Source of the DNA: Adiantum capillus-veneris
Lineage: Eukaryota > Streptophyta > Polypodiopsida > Polypodiales > Pteridaceae
Length of the DNA stretch: 64,000 nt
Assembly (NCBI GenBank): GCA_014529385.2
Contig: CM043967.1
Location: 13,390,001-13,454,000 of the forward strand
Reading direction: 5' to 3'
Part shown: in pieces, positions 9,713 through 21,959 of the stretch
How the letters are laid out: every line of letters begins with the position of its first letter
Numbering within the stretch: the stretch's first letter is position 1
Program-made: the position numbers and the translations under genes
Notes under the pieces: model-generated
What the model saw: the letters and a program-made list of their open reading frames with translations, nothing else
The model's database searches: none
What the model was told of the DNA's origin: nothing

Positions 9713-11250
9713 GTAATGGAAATGGCCTATTAACTTTGAGAGTAGCGAAAATTAGAGAAAATACTTTTGTGAAATTACTTTCTGAGCATAGAGGGTGAAC
9801 TTGATTGATGGTAGCAACATAAACATAGCATTTAGTTCACTTGGCATGAACAATACTTTTGCAAGAGAGAGAGTTTAGAGAATATGACAACAATTGAGCC
9901 TGTCCTGATTTATGTGGAGCCGGTCCCCCCTCCAATAGGCATTTGTATTATAGTTTCTCCCATCAAGAGAGACTTGTTACAATACAATCTTTGTGTTCCT
10001 TGTGACTCAGGTGATGCAATGAAGATGGAAACCTTCATGCACCACGAGCATAACATAAACTTTGTGGAAAGAATTAACTATCCCAAGCCTCAGTTCCAAG
10101 GCCTCAAACACCTTCGAAGGTGGAGAGAGCTAGCGGGGAATGAGGGTAGGGAAGGGGAAGAAGAAACATTTCATAGGAGAAAGAATTAGTTCCTCTCTTC
10201 TTGCTAGCATACATAATAGCATAGTAATGAAGATGGAAAGCTTAAGCATTGAAGCATGGCTCTTTGTTGGATTTGCATTCTATAGCCAAGAGTGTTGATG
10301 TAGGCTCTCAACTCCTCTACTAGCTTGGAGAAGGAGATGGAGCTCATGCACTTTGCACTTCACACAATGAGGGTGTGTGTGGGAGAGTATACCCCTCAAG
10401 CAACCCCTTAGCTTGCTTTGGTCGAACCCACCCTTGTAGCTCATGCTTCAAGCTCATTGGACCCCTCCAAGCCTACTAGCCAACCACAAGCAAGAGGCAT
10501 ATCAAGAAAGCATGCTAGTCTTGGGACAAGTGTCCCCCTTTCCCCTTTGAGAGAGAGTAAAAAAAAATAATTGAACTAACTAATTTGTCATTGGACCCCT
10601 TGGGAGGCCAACCAATAGGTTTTAGGCACACCATGGGTCAACATGAGGAGGAGCTTGACAAGGGTCCCTTTTGCTTTCTCAGTACCAAGCTTGCCTTGTG
10701 TGAGGGTGTGTGTGTTCTCTCTCATCCCCCTCTTGTAGGGATCACCCCCTCCTTGTAGGGATAATTGTTGACTTTTGCATACCTTACCCCCAAGCACCTT
10801 AGTTATCAAGCATGACAAAGTGCCTCAAGCCTGGGTAATGTTCCCACAAGCACCTCAGGCTCCCTAGTTGGCAAGCACGATGACAAGCACCTTAAGCACC
10901 TCAAGCATCTTAGTCATCAAGCACCTCGGGCTCCCACCTCAAGTTCAGCCCTAGCTTACCTAAGGTCAAAGGACTTTTAACACTAATCTTTGGAGGTCTT
11001 TAATGAAGCTAACCCTAATGTCTTTTAAGCTCCAATTAGTTAACCTTGCTCTTTGACATATCATCTCTCATTTGGGCCCCTTTATCATTAGCCCTGTGTC
11101 GAGATAAACCCAAAAGCACATGTCTATATTCTAACCCTTGTTCCCGTCTATTCTCCCACATTAAATGATCAGTTTATTATGAGAAAATAATTTGGGTTGG
11201 TTAGATATTAGATTTTATGACACTAATAGTTTGTCGTTCACCTCGAGCCC
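9712..11250. other. Probable gypsy 5' LTR remnant, then unidentified sequence
   Basis: The first part is the expected place of the minus-strand gypsy 5' LTR, but I could not find a matching far terminus. From about 10,780 to 10,960 there is a patch of short degenerate repeats of CAAGCACCTCAAGC type. No protein is recognised. The + strand open stretch at 9,884-10,189 has no familiar motif and is probably chance. The region ends near the 3' part of the minus-strand LINE. Confidence 0.4.
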
Positions 11251-13383
11251 TTTCCACTAACCACCATCAAAGAGAAATTTTGCCTTGTCTATCATATCCT
11301 TGGTCATGACATCCCAAGACTGGTCTTGTTTTGCAATTGAGGCCACAAACTTGGTGCAGAGGGCCTCACATGAACCGCAGGGTTGAGAATTCCAAGGACA
11401 CCTTAGACCAACGGTCGAGCGATACCTTCCAACTTTGCCCATTGCCATGACAACGAGGCTTTAGTGTTGTTCCTCCATAAGAATCTTTTAATAGGTTTCA
11501 AAAAATCCTTCTAGTTACATTTGGTTATTTTGAGGAGCGGGCTGGTGAAGGCAATATAGGGAATCATAAATGAGTTGATCACTCTGACTCGACTCTGGAA
11601 GGGAAGCAACACATACTCCTATCTTCTCATTTTTGTTTGGATCTTCTCGAAGACCCATTGGAACCTTTACTTGTGTGGAACTTCCATCCCCAAGGGGGCG
11701 CCCAAATTCCCAAAGATCCTTCCTTTAGACACAGTCTCCCCTGACCAGACCGATCAAATGTTTCGTTTTCCATCAGAGAGATCGGTTCAGACTTCTCAAT
11801 ACTACACTTTGACCCCGAAGCCAAAGCAAATGGTTACACAATATTAGGGGCCTTCCTGAGTACCCGAGGGCAAGCTTTCAAAAAGAGGAGGGAGTTGTTT
11901 GCAAATATCAAAAGTTGGTCGTTATTGAGTAAACCTTGGCCAAGGTTGGTCGTTATATTGAGAAAAGTTAAACCTTGAATTTTTCCTCGCTCAGCAGCAC
12001 CTTTGAGCATCGTAATTAGAGGATGCGACCCAATAGCAAATAGAAGAGGGGCCAAGGGGATCCCTTGCTTGATAGATCTTTTGGCTTCAAAGGAGCCCAC
12101 AATTCTATCATTGAGTAAGAGCTCAAATTGATTGCGTGCACCTAAGTGTGTATAAGTTGACATAGGCAAGGTCCAAAGCCCAAGTGCTTTCATGACATCT
12201 TCAATGAAGGACCACATAATTTTATCATAAGCCTTGTCTAAATAGCTAAAACAAAATACACTCCTGCTTCATGAAAGCTGCGTACTCAATTCAATGACCA
12301 CCATTGCCGTCGATAGATTTTCATATATTGACCTTCCTTTGATAAACCTGTGCTGATGAGGAGAGATGAATCTGTCTAGGAGGGGAAAATTTTAAGAGCG
12401 ATTGCCTTGGGAATGATTTTTTATGCCACATACATCATAGTTATGGTATGCCAATGCTTAAGATGTGAGCAGCAAACCTGTCTCAAGATAGGCTTGATAA
12501 GGCCTCTTTTCACTCTGGGATCCAACGACCCATTGACAAAAGCTTGGTTAGCCATATACGTGACCAAGACCTTGAGGTCCTCCTAGAACTCCTTGAAGAA
12601 TTCCATGGTCAGCCCGCCCAAGGGACTTCTCCTTGCCAAGAGCTTGCAATGCAAGCGAGCATTCCTCTTCAGGGCCATCTCAAGACAATTGGCTTCAGGT
12701 GGTTGGGGAATTTTCCTATTGACACCCTCAACCAAGGTCGCTCTGGCTTCTTCCACTTCTTGAGAGTGGTTCTCTAGCTGGCCAATAATTTGTCTTAGAT
12801 GATGAAGCATCATCGTAGCCATTTTGTCTTGGTCCCTCTATAGCATTCCCATTCTCATCTATGAGCAAGTGGATGGAGCCCCGCCTCTTCTTGATTTTCA
12901 AGACCCTAAAGAAATGTGCTTGATTAGCAGCCTCTGGCTGGAGGAAGGTCTCCCTGGATATGAACCTCACCCTACCTATCAATAGCCACTCTCCTTCAAT
13001 AGGGATATCACTAAGGTGCATCCACAATTTGGCTCTATCCTTAGCATTGCAAGAGCCATAAATGTTTCTTATGGTGATATATTGACCCATCCAAAAGATT
13101 CTCACTCTATGACCCTCCCATAAGGGTGCTTTAGGACCATTTTGGGCTCCAGGTCCCTGTCCACAATAGAGAAGACGCCACTGAACATGTCCATTCCCTC
13201 TCCATAGAACACCAACTTCTTCCCCAATGTCTGTTTTCTTTTGTTGTGAGCTTCCAAATCATGTTCCTGGATGGACTAGCAATTAACTTCCTTATTCTTT
13301 CTAACTTCCTCCCAGAAGAGGGCGTGCTTCTTTCGGGTCTTCGATCCTTTCACATTCCATGATTGGATAGCTAGAGATTCCAT
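11250..13383 (-). pseudogene. LINE (non-LTR retrotransposon) ORF2: endonuclease and reverse transcriptase
   Basis: Starts on the minus strand at ATG 13,383 with SLAIQSWNVKGSKTRKKHAL, the beginning of an apurinic-like endonuclease. Then come QEHDL after an in-frame TAG, and QYITIRNIYGSCNAKDRAKL. The segment from HLSDIPIEGEWLLIG jumps directly to RVRFISRE, so part of the endonuclease has been deleted. The linker is followed by LTMEFFKEF and a frameshifted RT with RSIKQGIPLAPLLFAIGSHP. The catalytic box reads FANNSLLFLKA instead of F/Y-A-D-D, so both aspartates are changed. Later pieces at 11,824-11,627 (ASGSKCSIEKSE, GIWAPPWGWK) and 11,448-11,257 (LCTKFVASI) are the typical post-RT region. It is clearly dead. 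The 3' end and any poly-A tail are not visible. Confidence 0.9.
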
Positions 13384-13399
13384 CACTGGGATAGAGGGA

Positions 13400-15158
13400 T
13401 GAATACTTCAACATCCGATCCCTGCCTCGTTTCTGCCTCCATAGATGTAGGAGAGTCAAGGGCTCTCCATCCACCCGAGAATCGTTTGTTTGAAGCGCTT
13501 CGGAGGGATTGTGGAGCGTGAGTGTACAAGTACCTCCTGCCTTTAGTTGGGGCGAGAGGGGGGGGGGGGGGGGGGGGGGAGAGAATTTTACTTCCAAGGC
13601 TCTAGTATCATTCGATGATGCAGATTCTCTTGACACTGTCTTAACCCTTTTGATCCTCTTCAGACTTGGGACTTCCATAGCCAACGAAGTTGTCATGGTC
13701 AGAAGTTTAGGTGGTGAAGCATGAAAAACAATCGGCTTAACATTGCATGGGCCTTCAAGGAATTACAGTGTGCGGCTCTGATTTCCCACAGACTTCTCCT
13801 GCAATTTAGTGGCTTCCTTATCGTACATCATAGCCTCTTTTTCCTCCTCTACTCATGCCCCCACATTACTCTTCCTTTGTTTCTCTTCCACAGTTGCTTC
13901 CTTCATAGGGGCCTAGTTGTCGAGCCCTACACTCGCATCTTGCATTGTAGAATCGACATTCCCGTTAATCTTCATGGGGCAATCCTTGGCAAAGTGCCCA
14001 AACTTGCTACATTCAAAGCACACTCCAAAGTACATCGCCAAATTGAACGGAATAGTTATAAGCCCAGGTCCGACATCGATCACCATGCTCTTAGGTGGTG
14101 TCTTAGAAATATTCCAACCTATACACACTCGATTAGTGAATCTTCCAAGACCCTCTTGTTAGGGACAAACAAGGGGGTGCCTAGTTGACTGGCAAAGCAA
14201 CTTGATGTTATCCCGCAACCAGCTAGGAAAACCTGCGGACTCGACCCAGAAAGGATGAATCCCCTGGAGAAACTCCGCTGAATCAAATATTGGTTCCCAT
14301 GGCACCACACACAGTGGTCCTGTTAAATATCAAGGGGTCTTTTTCTAGGATCTTTGACACGTCGGATACCTCTTTGAACCTAATTAAGCAAAAGACCTTG
14401 GCTAGGTAATTGATGTTTTCAACTTCCCCCCCATGACCAAGAATTTGCGATCCTTGGATCCATTGGATCAATTCAAATCTATTAGGGACTCTCCCACTGA
14501 CGCCAAACACGAGCGTAACCTTAGCTTGCATGGCTAGCTGCTTTTTAATGAGTGATGGCATAATCGCGACAGTGATAGCCTCTGCAACCTCCACGTGCTG
14601 CGGCGAAGACTTCTTTAGAGCACTATAGGTTCGATCCGCCAGCCCATCTTCAAGAAGCCCACTGCATTAAGCTTGGGAGAAAGTTCTTTTGTTACCGGTT
14701 GGGCCGCATTCTAACTGAGTGTTTACTTCTTTCAGCTCCTCTTTGAGCCAATCTTTAACATTCTTCAATTTTTCTTGGCCCCCTCACTTGATGTCTCAAC
14801 ACATGTGACTTTAATGTAGTCTTTGTGATTCGGACTCTTCAAGATGCTTGCGAACAAGACGCCTGGTCTGAGAGCAGTAGAGACCGTGGATCCCTTGTGT
14901 GATCACATTCATATCAATCTGTCCCTGAGGCACAACCGCATTGAGGGTCTTCACCTCGAAGTTGAATTCTTGACCAGTTTGAGCTAGCTCGTTTCCTTTT
15001 TCTTTCACCAAGAGGACCTTGTCCTTTGAGAGAGTATTATTGATCGACTGGGCTGCCGGACCCGTTGTCGAAGCGTCATTCTTCATCATGCCGTCGTTCG
15101 AAGGTCGCAAAGACGTCCCTTCCCCTTCATCCATCAGACCTATTCCATCAATTGTCAA
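13400..15158 (-). pseudogene. LINE ORF1 (DUF4283-type domain and CCHC zinc knuckle)
   Basis: This is the RNA-binding first ORF of the plant LINE whose ORF2 starts at 13,383. In minus order: 15,158-14,811, low-complexity acidic sequence that may be the amino-terminal part; about 14,650-14,283 with AEAITVAIMPSLIKKQLAMQ and YLAKVFCLIRFKEVSDVSKI, matching the DUF4283 fold common in plant LINE ORF1; 14,128-13,913 with PFNLAMYFGVCFECSKFGHF and a complete C-x2-C-x4-H-x4-C knuckle (CFECSKFGHFAKDC); then 13,696-13,400, a basic and proline-rich tail. The proline run is encoded by a 22-bp G homopolymer on the + strand (13,558-13,579). Frames change at least three times. Sequence to about 15,440 upstream may be its 5' UTR. 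Confidence 0.85.
13558..13579. repeat. Poly-G homopolymer (22 bp)
   Basis: An uninterrupted G run on the + strand inside the LINE ORF1 tail. It reads as polyproline on the minus strand. Length may be unreliable, as homopolymers often are in assemblies. Confidence 0.9.
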
Positions 15159-15159
15159 A

Positions 15160-16188
15160 ATTTCTATGGCTATGAGCCTTTGCGTAAATTAACATGATGA
15201 TGTCCTCTTCCATGGGTAGGGCTTCGGATTCCATTTTTAACACCAAGCGTGAACAAAACTCTAAGCACTAAAGAGGGGGAAGAGGGGTCTAGAAGATCGG
15301 GGGAACGACCCCTATTGGAGGGGATACGAGCGAAAAAGAACAGAAGATAAAAATGCGTTGAAGATAAAATATGGATAATAGGCGTAGGCAAAATGACGCT
15401 TATTATATCTATAATAGGCGTGCTTAAGATGTAAGACAATGAGCGCTTAAGGTCTTAATCGTGCTTAAGAAGAGGCAGGATATAATAATCACCTGCGAGG
15501 ATATATAATAAGTGCGATTCCAAAAACCCTTGCGAAGCCTGCAATTGACATCGCTACAAGTCTATGCGCAGGGCGCGCATGTATTCAACTGCCCTCCTCA
15601 ACTTAAAAACCTCCCAAGTTACCCCCAACTGCTCTGAGCCATGTGGTTGCTAGTTTTGCAGCAGTGGGACAATGCTAGCTAGCTAGGGGGTTGCTTGGTT
15701 GATGAAGAACCTCTAAATAGGTCCCTTTATTGTGTGGGCTTACACGCGGGCGCACACAATGTGTACCAAAAGTGATACTTCCCCCAAAGAGAAGGGCTAT
15801 ACCAAATGTTTTGATATCTCAGCCCATTGATTTTCTACTCGATAACTCAGGTAGAAAATCAAGATTATAAACATTTCAATTAAATGTCTATCTCTCTTTA
15901 TGGCAATTCCTTCTTCTCTTACTTTAATTATCTATTTATCAAAGGACGATAAGGTCTTCCCAATCTCAAAAAAATAAAAGTTCTCTCAAAACATATTAAG
16001 CGCATAAGGTGGAGGGTGAGTTTAGGAAATGAAAAGATAGACCAAAGTGACAAGTCAACAAACATAGGAAGCTGGAAAGTCAAAAGACACATGAAGGTGG
16101 AAAATCAAAAGACCTCTTGTGTCCATATAAAGAGGTGTTTCTCTTCTCTCTTTTTTTTTTTTTAGCGTTTTTTTTCTCTTCAAAGGGT

Positions 16189-16225
<37 letters not shown>

Positions 16226-17525
16226 TGCTCGCTCTCTTTGACAATGTTGCATACTTCTTTTATAGCTAACACTGTTACAGATCTACATGCTTCATCATTG
16301 CCCGTGGCTACGTGCTATAGAATAGCGCATCATTTTTGTTGTTTTTGAGAGAATCTTTGAGTTAAGAATGCCTTTTAATTTTTTTGAAGCCATTAGGAAT
16401 ACATTTTAATTTGATTAGCTTAATTATAAGTAAGAATTAAGCATAACTAATAACAATTGAACATATAAATGGTATCCTTTATGCTCCATACATCGTTAGT
16501 AATTAAGCTAATTTATTTAAGCCTAAATTATTAGTTACATAATTAGTATTCTAGTTAGCCTAATTAGAAAATAATTGAGCATATTAACATTAGGATAACA
16601 AACTCAATATTAGAATTTAATAGACAAGTACTTAGAATAGTGAAACACCATTTCTTTAATAAATAATTGCTACACATGAATTTTTTTTCGACCAAGAAAT
16701 GATTGCTAGAAATAGGCATGTTAAGATTTTTAAAAAAAAGATAAAATATTGGTCAATTAATTAATCAATATATTTTGAATAATTTAGGTAAGTATAGTGT
16801 TCAAAATATTAATGCTATAGAATTTTCTAAATTATAGGATCATTACGAGTTTTAAAGTATGTTGAAATTCCTCTATAAATTACTGTGGCTAATTCTTTTG
16901 CTCAAATTTTAGTGAAAATTTGGGAAAAAAATTAATTACCAAAACAAAAAAGATGGCTTGTTATGGTGGACTACTACGAGCTTATAGTGGCTTATCTCAA
17001 AGATTAGATCGTCTACAACTTGCAAAAGAAGCATTGTTGCATTTGGTACACAATTTGGAAGCAAGACATATCCGAAGGTAGAAGAAGGACGCTCCAAAAT
17101 TCAAGCTTCAAACGCTTGATAGACCAATACGAAGCACTCACATAACAATTCTCCCTTTGGATACACCGGCACGCATATCGATCGTTTGGGCTGAAGCATC
17201 ACACTTTATAAGCACCGGTGCAGGCTGAACTACGTGTGCGGTGCACATGTAGTGTATAGCCTGTCTTATTAGTCCAACAGGCAAGCAGTAATTTACTTAA
17301 AGCGAAGAAAACCCGAGGAAGATAGATCTGTTGCCCCACTTATACCTAGTTGGAAAGCTAAGCATTGGAAGAAATTGCACAAGTTTGTTACCAAGTAGAG
17401 TTGGCAGGTGTTTAATAAGACGGTGGATTAACGATAAAGAGAGTTCACCCTCACCAGCACCTGCACTTTGGCGCTACGCTAGCTGCTGCAGCACGCCCAC
17501 ATATACTCCCACTGCCTCTTCCCGC
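15160..17525. other. AT-rich intergenic region upstream of the laccase
   Basis: I found no recognisable protein here. About 15,350-15,500 has short repeats around ATAATAGGCGT and CGCTTAAG, probably the LINE 5' flank. A CT microsatellite lies at 16,192-16,222. 16,340-16,950 is very AT-rich. The last 500 bp before the TATA box is more GC-balanced and is the presumed laccase promoter. Without experimental data I do not assign specific transcription-factor sites. Confidence 0.6.
16192..16222. repeat. (CT)n microsatellite
   Basis: About 15 perfect CT units, 1.4 kb upstream of the laccase start codon. Confidence 0.95.
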
Positions 17526-17535
17526 TATATAAAAA
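17526..17535 (+). promoter_or_regulatory. TATA box of the laccase gene
   Basis: TATATAAAAA lies 94 bp before the ATG at 17,629, in a locally GC-rich context. Transcription would then start near 17,560 and leave a short 5' UTR of about 70 bp. This is the best TATA-like site in the proximal upstream region. Confidence 0.65.
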
Positions 17536-17628
17536 CGCGCCTATCTTTGTGTCTAGCCGTACCTCCGCCTGCGCCCTACAGATCCTTGGATTTGTACCTG
17601 TATCTCCATATAAGCCGCATTCATCAAA

Positions 17629-18357
17629 ATGCAGGGCCTCCGCCATGGCCAGAAATATATAACCTCGACCTGGAGGCTCTTTCTTCTCTGTGTTTTCCTC
17701 GCCTACATCAATGGAGATCTAGCACTGTCACAGAGCATAAGGCGCTTTGAATTTCATGTAAGAGGATTGTGGGCTGCATATGAGTCTACTAACGAGCTTC
17801 ATTTTTCTCATTGTTGCAACTTGCCATCATGTCATTCTTCAGGTGAAATATCAGAAGATGACCCGCCTTTGCTCCACGAAAGTGATCCCAACCGTAAATG
17901 GCGAGTTGCCGGGCCCGACCATGTATATAAGAGAGGGAGATAATGTGCTTGTGAAGGTCAGCAATGAGCTTCCTGACAAGAATATCACCATTCACTGGTA
18001 AATATCTGTATGCCAGCTGATTTTAGCATCCATGAAGGAGCCTGATACCAATTAATTTTTCTTGTGGATGTGTTTCTGTAAATGTGTATGTATAGGCATG
18101 GCATTAAGCAGGTGCGCACCGGGTGGGCGGACGGACCGGGCTATGTCACACAATGTCCCATGAAGCCAGGTGCATCATACACCTACAACTTCACCGTCAC
18201 TGGGCAGCGGGGAACTTTGTGGTGGCATGCCCATAACCATTGGATGCGCTACACGGTGTATGGGGCTCTCATCATTCTACCTAAGAAGGGTGCTCCTTAC
18301 CCATTTGCCACTCCATATGAGGAGGTGCCCTTGGTGCTTGGTGAGTATATACGCGAG

Positions 18358-18403
<46 letters not shown>

Positions 18404-19806
18404 ATCACTACAGCTTATCTATTGTTCTATTGCTAGTTCAGCTAATTCATGAGCGTAATGCAATCTGCAGGTGAGTGGTGGAAGGGGAGCATGGACCTGG
18501 CATTGCAGCAGTCAGCTCAGACCGGAGGCGCTCCGAACGTCTCCGATGCATACACCATCAACGGTCAGCCCGGCGGCTTGTACCCATGCTCTGCAGCTGG
18601 AACGGTGGTGGTTCCGGTGAAGAGCGGAAAGACCTATATGCTGCGGATTGTGAACGCGGCCATGAATGGAGAGATGTTTTTGAGTGTGGCCGGCCACAAG
18701 CTGACGGTGGTGGAGGTGGACGCCACCTACACGAAACCCCTGGAGGTGGACTACATTCTCATCACGCCGGGCCAGACTACGAGCGTGCTGGTGGCGGCAG
18801 ATCAGCCGGCCGGCCGCTACTACTTGGCTGCGCGGCCATACATAGCGCCCAATGTAACTCTAGACAACACCACCACAACGGCGGTGATTGCCTATGAAGG
18901 AGCGAGTAAAACCGGACGGCCAGTGCTGCCAAAGCTTCCGGCCATTTCCGACAGTCCTTCGGCGGACAACTTCAGTAAAAGCCTGCGAAGCTTGGCGTCG
19001 AAGGCGTTTCCTGCGTCGGTGCCGTTGAAGATCGACCGGCATCTTTTCTTTACGGTGGGACTGGCCATCAGGCCTTGCGCCAACTGCACCTTGGGCGGGA
19101 AGCTGGTGGGTGTGATCAATAACATTTCCTTTGAGCTGCCACAAACGGCGCTGCTCCAGGCGCACTACTTCCGAAAATCGAATGTCTTCGTGACCAACTT
19201 TCCGGACAATCCGACGGCCAGCTTCAACTTCACGGGCAAGCCGCCGGCCAACGCGATGGCGAAGGCGGGCACGCGGCTGAGCTACTTGCCCTTCAACTCG
19301 ACAGTGCAGTTGGTGCTGCAGAGCACGAGCGTGGTGGCACCAGAGAACCACCCCATCCACCTGCACGGCACCAACTTCTTTGTGGTGGGCATGGGCTTGG
19401 GCAACTACAACGCCTCCTCCGACCCGCTCTCCTTTAACCTGGTGGACCCTCCCGAGCGCAACACCATCGGCGTCCCTCAAGGTGGTTGGGCGGCCCTCCG
19501 CTTCCGCGCTGACAACCCAGGTATAATTACACACCTCTCTCTTCTCTCTCTCTCTCTCTTCTATTCAATGGTGACTCCTTTCTTTACTAAAGCTTGTTCT
19601 GGAAACTACATGGTGAACCTGATGGAAGAAATTAATGTCTCAATACTAATCAAGCGATTTTATTGTTTGATTCAGGGGTATGGTTTATGCATTGCCACCT
19701 CGAATTTCATACATCGGCCGGTTTGGAGACTGCATTTGTTATTGAAAATGGCCCCAACCCACAAGACAGAATAATCCCACCACCTATTGATCTGCCCCCA
19801 TGCTAG
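17629..19806 (+). CDS. LAC: Laccase (secreted multicopper oxidase), five exons, 569 residues
   Basis: Laccases oxidise phenolics such as monolignols in the apoplast, reducing O2 to water. Exons: 17,629-17,757; 17,843-17,997; 18,096-18,340; 18,471-19,520; 19,676-19,806. All four introns are GT-AG and the phases join without a stop, giving 1,710 nt. The start is the first ATG after the TATA box. Residues 15-27 form the hydrophobic core of a signal peptide. Copper ligand motifs are complete: HWHG (94-97), HAHNHW (139-144), HPIHLHG (470-476) and HCHLEFH (532-538). The T1 cysteine is residue 533, with Leu543 as axial residue, suggesting a high-potential site. Cupredoxin landmarks include GEWW (177-180) and [12 protein letters not shown]; the protein ends DLPPC. 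Many N-x-S/T sites suggest glycosylation. The length and the ending match plant laccases, not ascorbate oxidases or SKU5-like proteins. Oddity: after HCHLEFH the sequence is TSAGL, where plant laccases usually have TTWGL. The gene looks intact. Confidence 0.97.
18361..18402 (+). repeat. (AG)21 microsatellite in laccase intron 3
   Basis: A perfect AG run starting 20 bp after the intron 3 donor (GTGAGT at 18,341). It makes up about a third of the 130-bp intron and could vary in length between individuals. Confidence 0.97.
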
Positions 19807-21959
19807 TATTCTCTGAATTCAGCAAACATTGCTTTTATCCGTGGTCGTGATAAAGAGTTGTTTTCTCATGCAAAAAGGCTCTCTGCATAGTTTTGTACCT
19901 AATTTTTGCATGATCTAAGGCCAAGGCCAAAAGAATACATCTCATCTCCCACAATTTCATCCGCCACAAGGTTTGTGAAGTGTAATGGATAAGAATCCAT
20001 GCCAAGCTGCAGCATTCATGAATTCCTCACCTACATGTTGGGTACTGCACCCAATCAACAAAACGAATCGCAATACAAAAGCACTTTCATTGCATTCAAT
20101 GAATGAGTGTTTCGCATTATTATGATTAAAACATAATCTTCTCGAATTATATTTATGATGAGGAATGATCATTGTCTAGAGGCATGGCATTTTCATTTCA
20201 AAGTTTCCAGGTTGCAAGTTGTGATGCTTAATGAAGGTGACCCCCAATCTAAAAATAAATAAAATAAAAATCCCACCTTACCCAAGTGCTACTATCCACT
20301 ACTTAATCTAGCATTGAGTTTTTCTAATCTCTTGGTTAGCTTCTTGTAGGTTTTTTGCCCCTTTTGCTCCGATGGAGAAAAAGAGGTCTCTTGGTTAGTT
20401 CTTGGTCTCTTCTTCTTGGATGTTTTTTGCCCCCTTTGCTCCGATGTTTTTTGCCCATTTTTCTCCGATCAAGAGCCAATGCTTCCAAGATTCTCCCTCA
20501 AGAATTAGTCAAGAAGTTTCCAAGTGATTTGAAATACTCTTACAATGTCTAGCTTCTTCACTAGTTTGCATAAGGATTATTACTAAGGACAATATCCATG
20601 AATAATCAAAGGTGCTTTTTAGCAAACGAATATGCACCATGTTGGGAAAAAGATCCCTAATTGTGTGTAGATAGTAGCACCCACATGACCAAATGCTCTA
20701 CATTATTATGATTAAAACATAATCTTCTCTAATTAAATTTATGATGAGGATCTGATCATTGTAGAGGCCTTGTCGTGGCAATTTATTTTCTCACAAAATA
20801 TAGTAAAATATTGTTGGAGAAAATTTTTCAATAAATAATATATCAAGAACACACAATATTTTTCTAAACATATTTTTTAATATGAAAATTAGATTGTAAT
20901 TATTACATTTACTTTGAAATACTCTTGCCTTTTATGAACTAGAAACAAAAGTAGAACAATAGTAGCACTCACCTTCTTCGTAGTGGTTTCACATGAACGA
21001 ATATGCACTTCAAAAAGCTTGCCTTTGATGAACTATGAACAAAAGTAAAACAATAGTTAAACTTTTGATACCATGAAAACTTTAAACTACCAACAAAATA
21101 GATAGTGCGCGGTCTACATGAGTTCCACGCAGAAGTATGGTGGAATCGGCACACTCTCCTTTCCAAAATTCATAAAAAAACGGAAGCACCCCGTAGTCCA
21201 TTTCCGACTACATTGTCATTGTGGAATTATGCAAGACAATGACATGAGGAAAAATTTTCGATGAGATTCTTAGTCAGGAGTTGTTGGCATTGCTTTGCAA
21301 GCAAAAAATAGAGTAAGAGTGTTCCCTCTTCTGCATAGGTAGAACAATGTTCCTTGTTGCTGCAATTTATTGATGAAGTTGGGAAAGAATGAGTAGATTC
21401 GTGTTGATCTTGGTAGTAGCTCCATGGGTACGATTTTTAAAAGAAGATAGACAAAGTGACACGACATTTGACACAAGGGCAGAAGTCGTAGAAGAGATGA
21501 TGATGGAGATCGCATTATGATCGACATGAGAGAAGTATGAAAGATGAAGAGGCCATGACAAGCAGGATGAAATTTGATATAGAAGGGATTGTAGCCACAA
21601 GGATGCAATGAAAAACCGAATCGCATAGAGCATGATATTTACAAGGATAGATATGATGGCAGTAACAACGATGATAATTGCAAGGATATATATAATGGAT
21701 ATGATGGCAGTAACAACGATGATAAATGCCAAGATGGAAGCAGGAGGGATTCAGATGATAGAAATCCTAGCTCTTTAAAATGGCATAACTATAGAAACCA
21801 AAGCTGGTTTGATGTTTACTAAAGTTCTTAACGAGCTTTCTATCCGAAATGTAGTCTCTTGGAACATGTTGAGTACAAGATCTACCTAATATTGCTAAGA
21901 CAAGGACTTGAATTCGAACTTAAACAGACAAATTCACATGGTTGTGGCACAGACTTGAA
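19807..21959. other. Intergenic region downstream of the laccase
   Basis: No gene is recognised. The laccase 3' UTR probably lies in the first few hundred bases; A/T-rich AATAAATAAAATAAA near 20,255 is a candidate poly-A region. The rest carries local duplications: 20,115-20,183 recurs at 20,701-20,768; three TTTTTTGCCCC-TTTGCTCCGATG-like copies lie at about 20,350-20,470; a 40-bp segment at 20,934 recurs at 21,018; and a 50- to 60-bp segment (ATATGATGGCAGTAACAACG) is doubled near 21,650-21,725. A short + strand PPR-like scrap (NELSIRNVVSWN) sits at about 21,826-21,880. Confidence 0.6.
20115..20768. repeat. Pair of about 69-bp direct repeats
   Basis: 20,115-20,183 and 20,701-20,768 share CATTATTATGATTAAAACAT and continue alike to GATCATTGT-AGAGGC with a few differences. 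They are 586 bp apart in the same orientation. Confidence 0.85.

Noticed and set aside
9884-10189. 101-codon + strand ORF
   Set aside because: It lies in the expected gypsy LTR area, opposite to the element; no motif or start evidence.
17331-17750. 139-codon + strand ORF overlapping the laccase promoter and exon 1
   Set aside because: It runs through the TATA box and overlaps laccase exon 1 in another frame; it has no family resemblance. The spliced laccase explains the region.
18860-19534. 224-codon minus-strand ORF
   Set aside because: It is the antisense of laccase exon 4 (GC-rich, His/Arg/Val-rich by codon complement). It has no domain of its own.
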